Assembly: GCA_037974665.1 (NCBI GenBank)
Contig: CM075768.1
Span: 64,879,816 to 64,943,815 of the forward strand
From: Ehretia macrophylla
Lineage: Eukaryota > Streptophyta > Magnoliopsida > Boraginales > Ehretiaceae
DNA: 64,000 bases
Reading direction: 5' to 3'
This document shows positions 11,659 to 22,150 of the stretch, piece after piece. The position numbers and the translations under genes were made by a program. The number at the start of each line of letters is the position of its first letter. Positions within the stretch are counted from its first letter, which is position 1. A model generated the notes under the pieces. It was not told the DNA's origin, searched no databases, and saw nothing but the letters and a program-made list of their open reading frames with translations.

Positions 11659-12216
11659 CATTTTCAATTTTTTGTCCTCCGGTTAGGGTTGCCAAGATAC
11701 TTTAGCCACCACATTTCCATTACCGAATCCCACGGCACCTTGGGCAAGACAACTTCGCTTCACGTGGAGGCTGGGCCCGCAAACCGAGGGCGTAGGGCTT
11801 GTGACCAGGTCTCCGTCGCTCCGGTGCACATTACTTTTGATCCGTAAGGAGTTACGCGGCGCACAGCATTCCGTTCGAAAGCTCTCCGAGAGCTCTACGA
11901 TGGGTGCAGCTAGCTTGCTCGCTGTGCCCTTTTTGGAGCTCAAAATTGAACATTTTCATCAGTTTTGGGCCACTTTTCTTATTAAGCTTTGTTTTTCCGT
12001 CCCGGATCGTACGTTGTGAGGTGTTAAAAGGATGACAACCTTACTCGTGGGACATTAGAGGGCCCTACAATGCGTCGATATCACGTCTTGCAAGGAAGCT
12101 GCGTTGTTGAAGCAGATGGGTTGTCGTTAAGCCCATTGGGCCTTCTGAATGGGCTATCTCTCTAGGCGGGGACTGTGAACACTTAACACAAAAACGAATT
12201 CTACCAGCAACATGAC

Positions 12217-12335
12217 GGGTGGGATCATACCAGCACTAATGCACCGGATCCCATTAGAACTCCGAAGTTAAGCGTGCTTGGGCGAGAGTAGTAGTAGGAT
12301 GTGTGACCCCCTGGAAAGTCCTCGTGTTGCACTCC
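12217..12335 (+). rRNA. 5S rRNA gene copy
   Basis: Changes at nt 6, 39, 78, 86, 99 and 117. It shares C78G and G99A with the copies at 11540 and 14218. Its unit is short (647 bp) because ~30 bp are missing near 12714. Confidence 0.92.
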
Positions 12336-12863
12336 CATTTTCAAATTTTTTCCTCGGTTAGGGTTGTCAAGATACTTTATCCACCACATTTTTATTATCG
12401 AATCCCACAGCACCTTGGGCAAGACAACTTCGCTTCACGTGGAGGTTGGGCCCGCAAACCGAGGGCGTAGTGCTTGTGACCAGTCTCCGTCGCTCCGGTG
12501 CCCATAACTTTTGATTCACAAGGAGTTACGCGGTGCACAACATACCGTTGGTATGCTCTCCGAGAGCTCTACAATTGGGGCAGCCAGCTTGCTCGCTATG
12601 CGCTTTTTTGGAGCCCTAAATCGAACATTTTCATCAGTTTCGGTCCACTTTTCTTGTTTTGCTCTGTTTTTCCTTCTCGGATCGTACATCGTGAGCTGTT
12701 AAAAGGACGACAACCTATGCGTCGATATCACGTCTTGCGAGGATGCTGCGTTGTTAAATCGAATGGGTTGTTGTTAAGCCCATTGGCCCTTCTGAATGGG
12801 CAATCTCTCCAGGCTTGGACTGTGAACCGTTAACACATAAAGGATTTGTGCCATCAACGTGAC

Positions 12864-12982
12864 AGGTGCGATCATACCAGCACTAATGCACCGGATCCCA
12901 TCAGAAATCCGAAGTTAAGCGTGCTTGGGCGAGAGTAGTACTAGGATGGGTGACCCCCTGGGAAGTCCTCGTGTTGCACTCT
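12864..12982 (+). rRNA. 5S rRNA gene copy with intact control boxes
   Basis: Only four changes (nt 1, 44, 117, 119). A box, IE and C box are unchanged and the upstream region has the ACATAAAGG class; nt 1 is A instead of G. One of the better candidates for residual activity. Confidence 0.95.
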
Positions 12983-13540
12983 CCTTTACAATTTTTTTTC
13001 CTCCGGTTAGGGTTGCCAAGATACTTTATCCACCACATTTTTATTATCGAATCCCACGGCACCTTGGGCAAGACAACTTCTCTTCACGTGGAGGCTGGAC
13101 CCGCAGATCGAGGGCGTAGGGCTAGTGACCAACTCTCTGTCGCTCCGGTGCCCTTAACTTTTGATCCGTACGGAGTTACGCGACGCACGGCATACCGTTG
13201 GAAAGCTGTTCAAGATGTCTACGATGAGTGCAGCAAGCTTGCTTGCTGTGCCCTTTTTGGAGCCCAAAATCGAACGTTTTCATCAGTTTTGGGTCACTTT
13301 TCTTCTTTTGCTCTGTTTTTCCATCCCGGATCGTACGTCGTGAGTTGTTAAAAGGACGACAACCTTACTCACGGGAAATTAGAGGGCCCTACAATGCGTT
13401 GATATCACGTCTTGCGAGGATGCTGCGTTGTTGAAGCGGATGGGTTGTTGTTAAGCCCATTGGGCCTTCTGAATGGGCCATCTCTCTAGGCTGGGACTGT
13501 GAACCCTTAACAGAAAAAGGAATTCTGCGCCCACCATGAC

Positions 13541-13659
13541 GAGTGCGATCATACCAGCACTAATGTACCGGATCCCATCAGAAAGCCAAAGTTAAGCGTG
13601 CTTAGGCATGAGTAGTACTAGGATGAGTGACCCCATGGGAAGTCCTCGTGTTGCACCAC
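13541..13659 (+). rRNA. 5S rRNA gene copy, strongly diverged
   Basis: Eleven changes: nt 2, 26, 44, 45, 48, 64, 68, 69, 86, 95 and 118; all three boxes are affected. Likely a pseudogene although full length. Confidence 0.9.
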
Positions 13660-14217
13660 CCTTTTCATTTTTTTTACTCCGGTTAGGGTTGCCAAGTTAC
13701 TTTATCCACCACATTTCTATTATTGAATCTCACGGCACCTTGGGCAACACAACTTCGCTTCACGTGGAGGCTGGGCCTGCAAACCGAGGGCGTAGGGCTT
13801 GTGACCAGGTCTCCATCGCTCCGGTGCCCATAACTTTTGAGCCGAACGGAGTCACCCAGCGCACAGCATACCGTTGGAAAGCTCCCCGAGAGCTCTACGA
13901 CGGGGGCCGCCAGTTTGCCCACTGTGCCCATTTTTGGTGCCCAAAATCTAACATTTTCATCAGTTTCGGGCCATTTTTCTTCTTTTGCTTTGTTTTTCCA
14001 TCTCGAATCGTACGTCGTGAGGGGTTAAAAGGACGACAACCTTACTCGCGGGACATTAGAGGGCCCTACAACGCATCGATATCACGTCTTGCGAGGATGC
14101 TGCGTTGTTGAAGCGGATGGGTTGTCGTTAAGCACATTGGGCCTTCTGAATGGGCCATCTCTCTAGGCGGGGACTGTGAACCCTTAACACAAAAACAAAT
14201 TCTACCCCCAACCTGAC

Positions 14218-14336
14218 GGGTACGATCATACCAGCACTAATGCACCGGATCCCATCAGAACTCCGAAGTTAAACGTTCTTGGGCGAGAGTAGTAGTAGGA
14301 TGGGTGACCCCCTGGAAAGTCCACGTGTTGTACTCC
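14218..14336 (+). rRNA. 5S rRNA gene copy
   Basis: Changes at nt 5, 56, 60, 78, 99, 106, 114 and 117, a subset of those in the copy at 11540. The shared unusual spacer (CTAGGCGGGGACTG upstream) supports duplication or conversion over four units. Confidence 0.92.
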
Positions 14337-14557
14337 CCTTTTCAATATTTTGTCCTCCGGTTAGGGTTGCCAAGATACTTTAGCCACCACATTTCTATTA
14401 CCGAATCCCATGGCACCTTGGGCAAGACAACTTCGCTTCACGTGGAGGCTGGGCCCGCAAACCGAGGGCGTAGGGCTTGTGACCAGGTCTCTGTCGCTCC
14501 GGTGCCCATAACTTTTGATCCGTAAGGAGTTACACGGCGCACAACATACCGTTAGAA

Positions 14558-14572
14558 AGCTCTCCGAGAGCT
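14558..14572 (+). repeat. Spacer palindrome (representative)
   Basis: AGCTCTCCGAGAGCT is an inverted repeat with 7-nt arms and one central base. The same or nearly the same element lies in most units on both arrays, about 220 bp after the 5S gene. Its CGAGAG half is the joint of the truncated 5S copies at 4308 and 6997. Function unknown. Confidence 0.8.
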
Positions 14573-14894
14573 CTACGATGGGTGCAGCTAGCTTGCTCGA
14601 TGTGCCCTTTTTGGAGCCCAAAATCGAACGTTTTCATCAGTTTCGGGCCACTTTTCTTATTAAGCTCTGTTTTTTTGTCCCGGATCGTACGTCGTGAGCT
14701 TTTAAAAGGACGACAACCTTACTCGCGAGACATTAGAGGGCGCTACAATGCGTCGATATCACGTCTTGCGAGGATGCTGCGTTGTTGAAGCGGATGGGTT
14801 GTTGTTAAGCCCATTGGGCCTTCTGAATGGGCCATCTGTCTAGGCTGGGACTGTGAACCGTTAACATAAAAAGGAATTTTGCGCCCACCATGAC

Positions 14895-15013
14895 GGGTGC
14901 GATCATACCAGCACTAATGCACCGGATCCCATCAGAACGCTGAAGTTAAGCGTGCTTGGGCGAGAGTAGTACTAGGATGGGTGACCCCATGGGAGGTCCT
15001 CGTGTTGCACCCC
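14895..15013 (+). rRNA. 5S rRNA gene copy
   Basis: Four changes: nt 45, 47, 95 and 101. A box and IE are unchanged; one C-box change at 95, a position where many copies vary. Confidence 0.95.
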
Positions 15014-15574
15014 TCTTTTCAATTTTTTTTCCTCCGGTTAGGGTTACTAAGATACTTTATCGACCACATTTCTATTATCGAATCCCACGGAACCGTGGGA
15101 AGACAACTTCGTTTCACGTGGAGGCTGGGCCAGCAAATCGAGGGCGTAGGGCTTGTGACGAGGTCTACGTCGCTCCGGTGCCCATAACTTTTGATCCGTA
15201 AGGAGTTACGCGGCGCACAGCATACTGTTGCAAAGCTCTCCAAGAGCTCTACGACGGGGGCAGCTAGCAAGCTTGCTCGCTGTTCCCTTATTAGGGCCCA
15301 AAATCAAATGTTTTCATCAGTTTTGGGCCACTTTTCTTATTAAATTCTGTTTTTCCGTCCCGGATGGTACGTCGTGAGCTGTTAAAAGGATGACAACCTT
15401 ACTCGGGGGACATTAGAGGGTCCTACAATGCGTCGATATCACGTCTTGCGAGGATGCTGCGTTGTTGAGGGGGATGGGTTGTTGTTTAGCCCATTGGGCC
15501 TTCTAAATGGGCCATCTCTCTAGGCTGGGATTGTGAACCTTTAACACAAAAAGGAATTCTACCACCAACATGAC

Positions 15575-15693
15575 GGGTGCGATTGTACCAGCAATAATGC
15601 ACCGGATCCCATCAGAACTCCGTAGTTAAGCGTGCTTGGGCGAGAGTAGTACTAGGATCGGTGGCCCCCTGGGAAGTCCTCGTGTTGCACTCC
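15575..15693 (+). rRNA. 5S rRNA gene copy
   Basis: Changes at nt 10, 11, 20, 49, 85, 90 and 117, two in the C box. Its terminator region reads TTTTCAATATTTTTTC, shared with the copy at 16932 two units away. Confidence 0.92.
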
Positions 15694-16255
15694 CCTTTTC
15701 AATATTTTTTCATCCGGTTAGGGTGGCCAAGATGCTTTATCCACCACATTTCTATTACCAAATCCCACGGCACCTTGGATAGGACAACTTCGCTTCACGT
15801 GGAGGCTGGGCCCGCAAACCGGGGGCGTGGGGCATGTGACCAGGTCTCCATTGCTTCGGTGCCCATAATTTTTTATTTGTAAAGAGTTACGCGGCGCATA
15901 GCATACCGTTGGAAAGCTCTCCGAGAGCTCTATGACGGGGGCATCATACTTGCTCGTTTGTGCCCCTTTTTGGAGCCCAAAATCAAACAATTTCATCAGT
16001 TTTGGGCCACTATTTTTCTTATTAAGCTCTGTTTTTCCGTCTCGGATCGTACGTCGTGAGCTATTAAAAGGACGACAACCTTACTCGCAGGACATTAGAG
16101 GGCTCTACAATGCGTCTATATCACGTCTTACGAGGATCTGCATTGTTGAAGCGGATAAGTTGTTGTTAAGCCCATTGGGTCTTCTGAATGGGCCATCTCC
16201 TTAGGCTGGGACTGTGAACCGTTAACACAAAAAGGAATTCTACCCCCAACATGAT

Positions 16256-16374
16256 GGGTGCGATCATACCAGCACTAATGCACATAATCCCATCCGAACT
16301 CCGAAGTTAAGCGTGCTTGGGCGAGAGTAGTACCAGGATGGGTGACACCCTGGGAAGTCCTTGTGTTGCAGCCC
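16256..16374 (+). rRNA. 5S rRNA gene copy
   Basis: Changes at nt 29, 30, 31, 40, 79, 92, 107 and 116. A cluster at 29-31 alters the CCGG motif of the RNA; base -1 is T. Confidence 0.92.
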
Positions 16375-16931
16375 ACTTTTCAATTTTTTTTTCCTCTGGT
16401 TAGGGTTGCCAAGATACTTTATCCACCACATTTCTATTATCGAATCCCACGGCACCTTGGGCAAGACAACTTCGCTTGACGTAGAGGCTGGGCACGCAAA
16501 CCGAGGGCATAGGGCTTGGCACAAGTCTCTGTCACTCCGGTGCCCATAACTTTTGATCTGTAAGGAGTTACGCGGCACACAACATACCGTTGGAAAGCTC
16601 TTTGAGAGCTCTACGACAAGCGCAGCAGTTTCCTCGCTGTGCCCTTTTTGGAGCCCAAAATTGAACGTTTTCATCAGTTTGGAGCCACTTTTCTTATTGA
16701 CCTCTGTTTTTCGGTCCCGGATCGTACGTCGTGAGCTTCTAAAAGGATGACTACCTTACTCGCAGGACATTAGAGGGCGCTACAATGCGTCGATATCACG
16801 TCTTGTAAGGATGCTGCGTTGTTGAAGCGGATGGGTTGTTGTTAAGCCCATTGGGCCTTCTGAATGGGCCATCTCTCTAGGTTGGGACTGTAAATCGTTA
16901 ACAAAAAAAGGAATTCTACCCCCAACATGAT

Positions 16932-17050
16932 GGGTGCGATCATACCAGCACTAATGCACTGGATCCCATCAGAACTCCAAAGTTAAGCGTGCTTGGGCGA
17001 GAGTAGTACTAGGATGGGTGACCCCCTGGGAAGTCCTCGTGTTGCACTCC
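16932..17050 (+). rRNA. 5S rRNA gene copy, near-consensus
   Basis: Three changes (nt 29, 48, 117), all outside the control boxes; those at 29 and 48 look like CpG decay. Base -1 is T. Confidence 0.96.
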
Positions 17051-17607
17051 CCTTTTCAATATTTTTTCATTCGGTTAGGGTTGCCAAGATACTTTATCCA
17101 CCGCATTTCTTTTATCGAATCCCACGGCACCTTGGGCAAGACAACTTCGCTTCAAGTGGAGGCTTGGCCCGCAAACCGAGGGCGTAGGGCTTGTGACCAG
17201 GTCTCCTTCGCTCCGGTGCCCATAACTTTTGATCCATAAAGAGTTACGAGGCGCACAGCATACCGTTGGAAAGCTCTCTGAGAGCTCTATGACGGGGGCA
17301 GCAAGCTTGCTCGCTCTTCCCTTTTTGGAGCCCAAAATCGAACATTTTCACCAATTTCGGGCCACTTTTCTTATTAAGCTCTGCTTTTCTGTCTCGGATC
17401 GTACGTCGTGAGCTATTAAACGGACGACAACTTTACTCGCAGGACATTAGAGGGCTCTACAATGCGTCGATATCACGTCTCGCGAGGATCTGCATTGTTG
17501 AAGCAGATGGGTTGTTGTTAAGCCCATTGGGCCTTCTGAATGGGCCATCTCCCTAGGCTGGGACAGTGAACCGTTAACACAAAAAGGAATTCTACCCCCA
17601 ACATGAT

Positions 17608-17726
17608 GGGTGCGATCATACGAGCACTAATGCACCGGATCCCATCAGAACTCCGAAGTTAAGCGTGCTTGGGCGAGAGTAGTAGTAAGATGGGTGACCC
17701 CCTGGGAAGTCCTCGTGTTGCACCCC
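17608..17726 (+). rRNA. 5S rRNA gene copy, near-consensus
   Basis: Three changes: nt 15, 78 and 81. C78G is a recurrent variant of the + block. A long T run follows. Confidence 0.96.
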
Positions 17727-18199
17727 CCTTTTAAATTTTTTTTTTTCCTCAAGTTAGGGTTGCCAAGATACTTTATCCACCACATTTCTATTATCGAATC
17801 CCACGGTACCTTCGGCAAGACAACTTCGCTTCACGTGGAGGCTGGGCACACAAACCGAGGGCGTAGGGCTTGTGACCAAGTCTCTGTCGCTCTGGTGCCC
17901 ATAAATTTTGATCCGTAAGGAGTCACGCGGCGCACAGCATACCGTTGGAAAGCTCTTCGATGGCTCTACGATGGGCGTAGCAGCTTGCTCGATGTGCCCT
18001 TTTTGGAGCCCAAAATTGAACGTTTTCATCAGTTTCGGGCCATTTTTCTTATTGAGCTCTGTTTTTCGGTCCCGGATCGTACGTCGTGAGCTTTTAAAAG
18101 GATGACAACCTTACTCGCTGGACATTAGGGGGCGCTACAATGCGTCGATATCACGTCTTGCGAGGATGCTGCGTTGTTGAAGCGGATGGGTTGTTGTTA

Positions 18200-18225
18200 A
18201 GCCCATTGGGCCTTCTAAATGGGCC
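18200..18225 (+). promoter_or_regulatory. TGGGCC/TGGGCT cluster upstream of 5S (representative)
   Basis: AGCCCATTGGGCC followed by ATGGGCC places three TGGGCY-type motifs at about -87 to -62 of the gene at 18287. TGGGCC/T is the 'site II' motif bound by TCP factors in plant growth-related promoters. The cluster recurs in nearly every unit on both arrays and is among the best-kept spacer parts. A role at this locus is inference. Confidence 0.5.
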
Positions 18226-18256
18226 ATCTCTCTAGGCTGGGACTGTGAACCGTTAA

Positions 18257-18286
18257 CACAAAAAGGAATTCTACCCCCAACATGAC
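18257..18286 (+). promoter_or_regulatory. 5S upstream region, class 2 (ACAAAAAGG)
   Basis: The 30 bp before the gene at 18287. Plant 5S genes use a TATA-like element near -28 and C at -1 in addition to the internal boxes. Here C at -1 is present but the A-rich stretch lacks the T found in class 1 (ACATAAAGG). A GAATTCTACCCCC core replaces GAATTGTGCC. Confidence 0.6.
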
Positions 18287-18405
18287 GGGTGCGATCATAC
18301 CAGCACTAATGCACCGGATCCCATCAGAACTCCGAAGTTAAGCGTGCTTGGGCGAGAGTAGTACTAGGATGGGTGACCCCCTGGTTAGTCCTCGTGTTGC
18401 ACCCC
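18287..18405 (+). rRNA. 5S rRNA gene copy, near-consensus
   Basis: Only nt 99 and 100 differ; all three control boxes are intact, with C at -1 and two downstream T runs. The best + strand copy. Confidence 0.97.
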
Positions 18406-18407
18406 CA

Positions 18408-18423
18408 TTTTCAATTTTTTTTT
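18408..18423 (+). terminator. Pol III terminator (representative)
   Basis: TTTT three bases past the gene end, CAA, then nine T. This TTTT-CAA-T(n) layout follows nearly every 5S copy in the window and matches the T-run termination signal of RNA polymerase III. Confidence 0.85.
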
Positions 18424-18963
18424 CTCCGGTTAGGGTTGCCAAGATACTTCACCCACCACATTTCTATTATCCAATCCCACGGCACCTTGGGCAAGACAAC
18501 TTCGCTTGACGTGGAGGCTGGGCCCGCAAACCGAGGGCGTAGGGCTTGTGACCAGGTCTCCGTCACTTCGGTACCCATTACTTTTGATCAGTAAGGAGTT
18601 GCGCGGCGCACAACATACTGTTGGAAAGCTCTCTGAGAGCTCTACGTCGGGCGCAACAAGCTTGCTCGCTGTGCCCTTTTTGGAGCCCAAAATCAAACGT
18701 TTTCATCAGTTTCTGTCCACTTTTCTTATTAAGCTCTGTTTTTTCATCCCGGATCATACGTCGTGAGTTGTTAAAAGGACGACAACCTTATTCGCGGGAC
18801 ATTAGATGGCGCTACAACGCGTCGATATCACGTCTTGCGAGGATGATGCGTTGTTAAAGTGGATGGGTTGTTGTTAAGCCCATTGGGCCTTCTGAATGGG
18901 CAATCTCTCTAGGCTGGGACTGTGAACCGTTAACACATAAAGGAATTGTGCCATCAACATGAT

Positions 18964-19082
18964 GGGTACGATCATACCAACACTAATTAACCGTATCTCA
19001 TCAGAACTCCGAAGTTAAGCGTGCTTGGGCGAGAGTAGTACGAGGATGGGTGACCCCGTAGGCAGTCCTCGTGTTGCACCCC
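18964..19082 (+). rRNA. 5S rRNA gene copy, diverged, last of + array
   Basis: Ten changes: nt 5, 17, 25, 26, 31, 35, 79, 95, 97 and 100. The unit stops 51 bp after the gene, where an LTR piece begins and array polarity changes. Confidence 0.9.
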
Positions 19083-19133
19083 CCTTTTCAATTTTTTTTC
19101 CTCCGGTTAGGGTTGCCAAGATACTTTATCCAC

Positions 19134-21447
19134 ACAAGGCACGATAAGACAAGTAATTTCACTTGAAAAGCATATGGAGTCATATGAACATTAAACGGGC
19201 AGCCATGTGACACATGCAAGTCAGGCCATATAACTCATTTCGAGGTTCACGTAATCAAGTGATACGAATATTCAACATGCAACATCATTTACGTGGTTTC
19301 GGTTGCAAGAAAAGCTTATTTGACAACATGCAATGGTCAAAATCACATTTGAAGTTATAAAACATTTACAGGCAGCCCACTAAGCATATAATTTCCACAC
19401 AATAACCAAAATATCAACACTTAGCAAAACTACCTAGTCATTAGGGTTTCCATTTCATGTTTAATCGTGTGATTAAAACCCTAAGTCAACTCAAAATCAT
19501 TCTCAAGTCATGCATCATTCAATTCAAGCATCCTCAAGTACTCAAAACAGTCCTCATAACATCCCAACACCACATTTCCACACAATTAGAACCACAAGAG
19601 AGGTTACAACAATTTTCCAAGTACGTAGCTAAATGAAACCTTTACTGCAATAGGCTGTTTTCGCACAATCAATAGGATAAACAAAAAATCTCAAAATTCA
19701 TAGAATAAGATGTCAAATTAAAGCTTAAGAAGTTAACTAAAATCAGAAACAAACCTTGCATCAATTGGAGTTCGGAATCATTAGTTATAGCCGAAACAGT
19801 GAGGTAGCACAAAACTGTCCAGATTTGCATACTTTTCAGAAATTGACGTTTTTGAGGTCCTTAGGGTCCGTTTTAGCTTTGGTCCATTTCTGAAAAAATT
19901 GTCTAGAACTGAAAAATATAGCAGTACACCAAATTTCATTCATTTTTGACATCATTTACTAAGTCAAATATGGTTCGTTCCACAAGGTCAGTGCATCTGC
20001 CAAAACCTGCTTCAGTTTTCCAGATTTCCAGATTTTGTCACATTTTAAAGATTTGCCATTTTGAGGACCTTACAGTCAAAATTAGCTTCGGCCTATTTCT
20101 AGGAAAAATGTTCACAACTGTCCAAACTAGTCACTTATCAATTTTCAAGCATTTTCAACATCATTTTCTTAGCTAAACTTACCTCGAACAGACTGGTCAG
20201 AGAGCTGTCATCAATTTCGACTTCACCTAGCATCATTTTCAAGCCAAGATCTTGCCATGCATGGTTGTTTAAGCTTATGAACGACCATATAGCTCAATCA
20301 CAGAAGCAAATACACACATTTATGAGCATGCATGTGAATTTTTAAAGAGTTTTCAAAGGGTTTTAACCCTCACCTTTGCAATCAACCAAAAGATGCGCAA
20401 AACCCTTGTTGAAGCTCAAATCTTCTCCTTTCCTTTGCCTAGCCGAAATCCACTAGCCTTTCTCTATTTTTCCTAGCTTAGTGATCAATCTCTTAGTACA
20501 TGCATGTAGTTAGGACTTAAAGAAAAGAAATGGAAGCTTAGTAACTCACCTAGGCCGAAAATGAAGCTTCAATGCACATGCATGAGTGATTTTCGAACTC
20601 TAGCTTGTTTTCTTGAGTTGCTTGGATGATTTGCTTGCCTTGTTCGACTAAGGTGTGATGAAGATGAGCAAGAATGGTGAGATCTCATCGAAGGCCGAGT
20701 ATGAGAGAAGAAAATGAGAGTGAGAGAGAAATGTGAGAGGAAGAAATGAATGAAATGAAAATAAAACGAAAGCCTTGCAACTTGAGGAGCATGCTCGGCC
20801 TTGAGGCTTTCAATTTCAGCTTTTGTCTTCAAGATGCTTCAAATTTTGAAATGTTTAGCATGGAAAAGTGTTATGGCCGAGAATGGTGAGGAGATTGAGG
20901 GGAATTTGAGCAATTTTTTAATGCCTTGTGTCATAGTTTGTCTTAGCATGCATAGAATAAAATAATTTGCTCAAACCTTGTGCAAAACCATGGTATGGTC
21001 GGCCAAGGCTATTAAAATGGCTGAATTTGTGTCATCTTGAGCATTATTCTAATTGTATCTTGAAGTGCAAAAAGAATAATGGATAAAGAATAAGGAATGT
21101 TTTATTTTTAGTAAATTTTTGTCTTCTAGTGAATTGGTTTATGATTATTATATTGAAAGTGGACTTTGTAGGATTGTTTAATAGTCTAGTGCTTCGCGAA
21201 AGATGCTTTCTTGATTAGCGCGAAGGCACGCTTTCCTAGGTCTAGGGCACGCACTACGAAATAGGACACGAACTACGAGACGAACGCACGTTTTTCAAGT
21301 AAATGCATGCAACCCTAAATGGATGCACGTAATTCAATGCATGGCACGTAAAATGAACACAATTCTTAAACCTAGGTCATGGCACGCAAATCTAGGTTAG
21401 GGCATACGAAGCTAGGTTTCACACGCAAATCGGGGTCAGGCCTCACA
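19134..21447 (-). mobile_element. LTR fragment B at the array polarity switch
   Basis: It starts at ACAAGGCACGATAAGACAAG, matching 30655 onward in the solo LTR at 29286, and runs to the genuine outer end GGTCAGGCCTCACA. It therefore represents the 5' two thirds of the LTR on the - strand, including the short-repeat zone near its outer end (21190-21440) and the CT-rich tract (seen as GA-rich on this strand near 20640-20760). The left neighbour is + strand 5S spacer cut at TATCCAC; the right neighbour is a - strand 5S gene cut after nt 24. No coding capacity; a fragment. Confidence 0.88.
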
Positions 21448-21471
21448 ATTAGTGCTGGTATGATCGCACCC
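21448..21471 (-). pseudogene. 5S fragment (nt 1-24) cut by the LTR
   Basis: Only the first 24 nt of a - strand 5S gene remain, followed by a normal upstream region. The LTR end abuts ATTAG of the gene, so an insertion here would have duplicated ATTAG; the other copy is not present on the left. Confidence 0.9.
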
Positions 21472-22031
21472 GTCATGTTGAGGGCACAATTCCTTTATGT
21501 GTTAATGGTTCACAGTTCCAGCTTAGAGAGATAGCCCATTCAGAAGGCCCAATGGGATGAGCGGGAACCCATCCGCTTCAACAACTTAGTATCCTCGCAA
21601 GACGTGATATCGACGCGTTGTAAGGTCCTCTAATGTCCTGCGAGTAAGGTTGTCGTCCTTTTAACAGCTCACAACGTACGATCCGGGACGGAAAAACAGA
21701 GCTAAATCATAAAAGTGGCCCAAAACTGATGAAAATGTTCGATTTTGGGCTCCAAAAATGGGCAAAACGAGCAAGCTGGCTACCACTGTTGTAGAACTCT
21801 CGGAGAGCTTTCCAACGGTATGCTGTGCGCCGCGTAACTCTTTACGGATCAAAAGTTATGGGCCCCGGAGCGAAGGAGACCTAGTCACAAGCCCTACGCC
21901 CTCGGTTTTGCTGGCCTAGCCTCCACGTGAAGCGAAGTTGTCTTTCTCAAGGTGCCGTGGGATTCGATAATAGAAATGTGGTGCATAAAGTATCTTGGCA
22001 ACCCTAACCGGAGCAAAAAAAATTGAAAAAG

Positions 22032-22150
22032 GGGGGACAACACGAGTATTTCTCAGGGGGTCACCCATCCTAGTACTACTCTCGCCCAAGCACGCTTAAC
22101 TTCGGAGTTCTGATGGGATCCGGTGCATTAGTGCTGGCATGATCGTACCC
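22032..22150 (-). rRNA. 5S rRNA gene copy with intact control boxes
   Basis: Seven changes at nt 5, 13, 98, 102, 104, 114 and 115, none in the A box, IE or C box. The 3' stem is altered at 102-115. Confidence 0.93.

Larger units (their letters stand above)
15575..18286 (+). repeat. Two-unit higher-order repeat (~1.355 kb)
   Basis: Units alternate: the spacer downstream of the gene at 15575 resembles that of 16932 (interrupted T run, GAGCTATTAAA, GGATCTGCATTG), and that of 16256 resembles that of 17608 (GGGCGCTACAATG). Offsets are 1357 and 1352 bp. Confidence 0.75.
3141..19133 (+). repeat. 5S rDNA tandem array, + block 2
   Basis: Sixteen kb with 23 full-length 5S genes and two truncated 3' halves. 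Start-to-start spacing is mostly 675-681 bp; exceptions are the 174-bp pair at 8662/8836, a 647-bp unit at 12217-12863 (a ~30-bp spacer loss near 12714), and two stretches where a 5S gene is missing. Two upstream classes are mixed here: ACATAAAGGAATTGTGCC, and ACAAAAAGGAATTCTACCCC without the TATA-like T. Both block edges abut pieces of the same LTR family. Confidence 0.95.

Noticed and set aside
17090-17110. Telomere-like CCCTAAC/GTTAGGG motif after each 5S terminator
   Set aside because: A single motif per unit, never tandem; no sign of an interstitial telomere tract.
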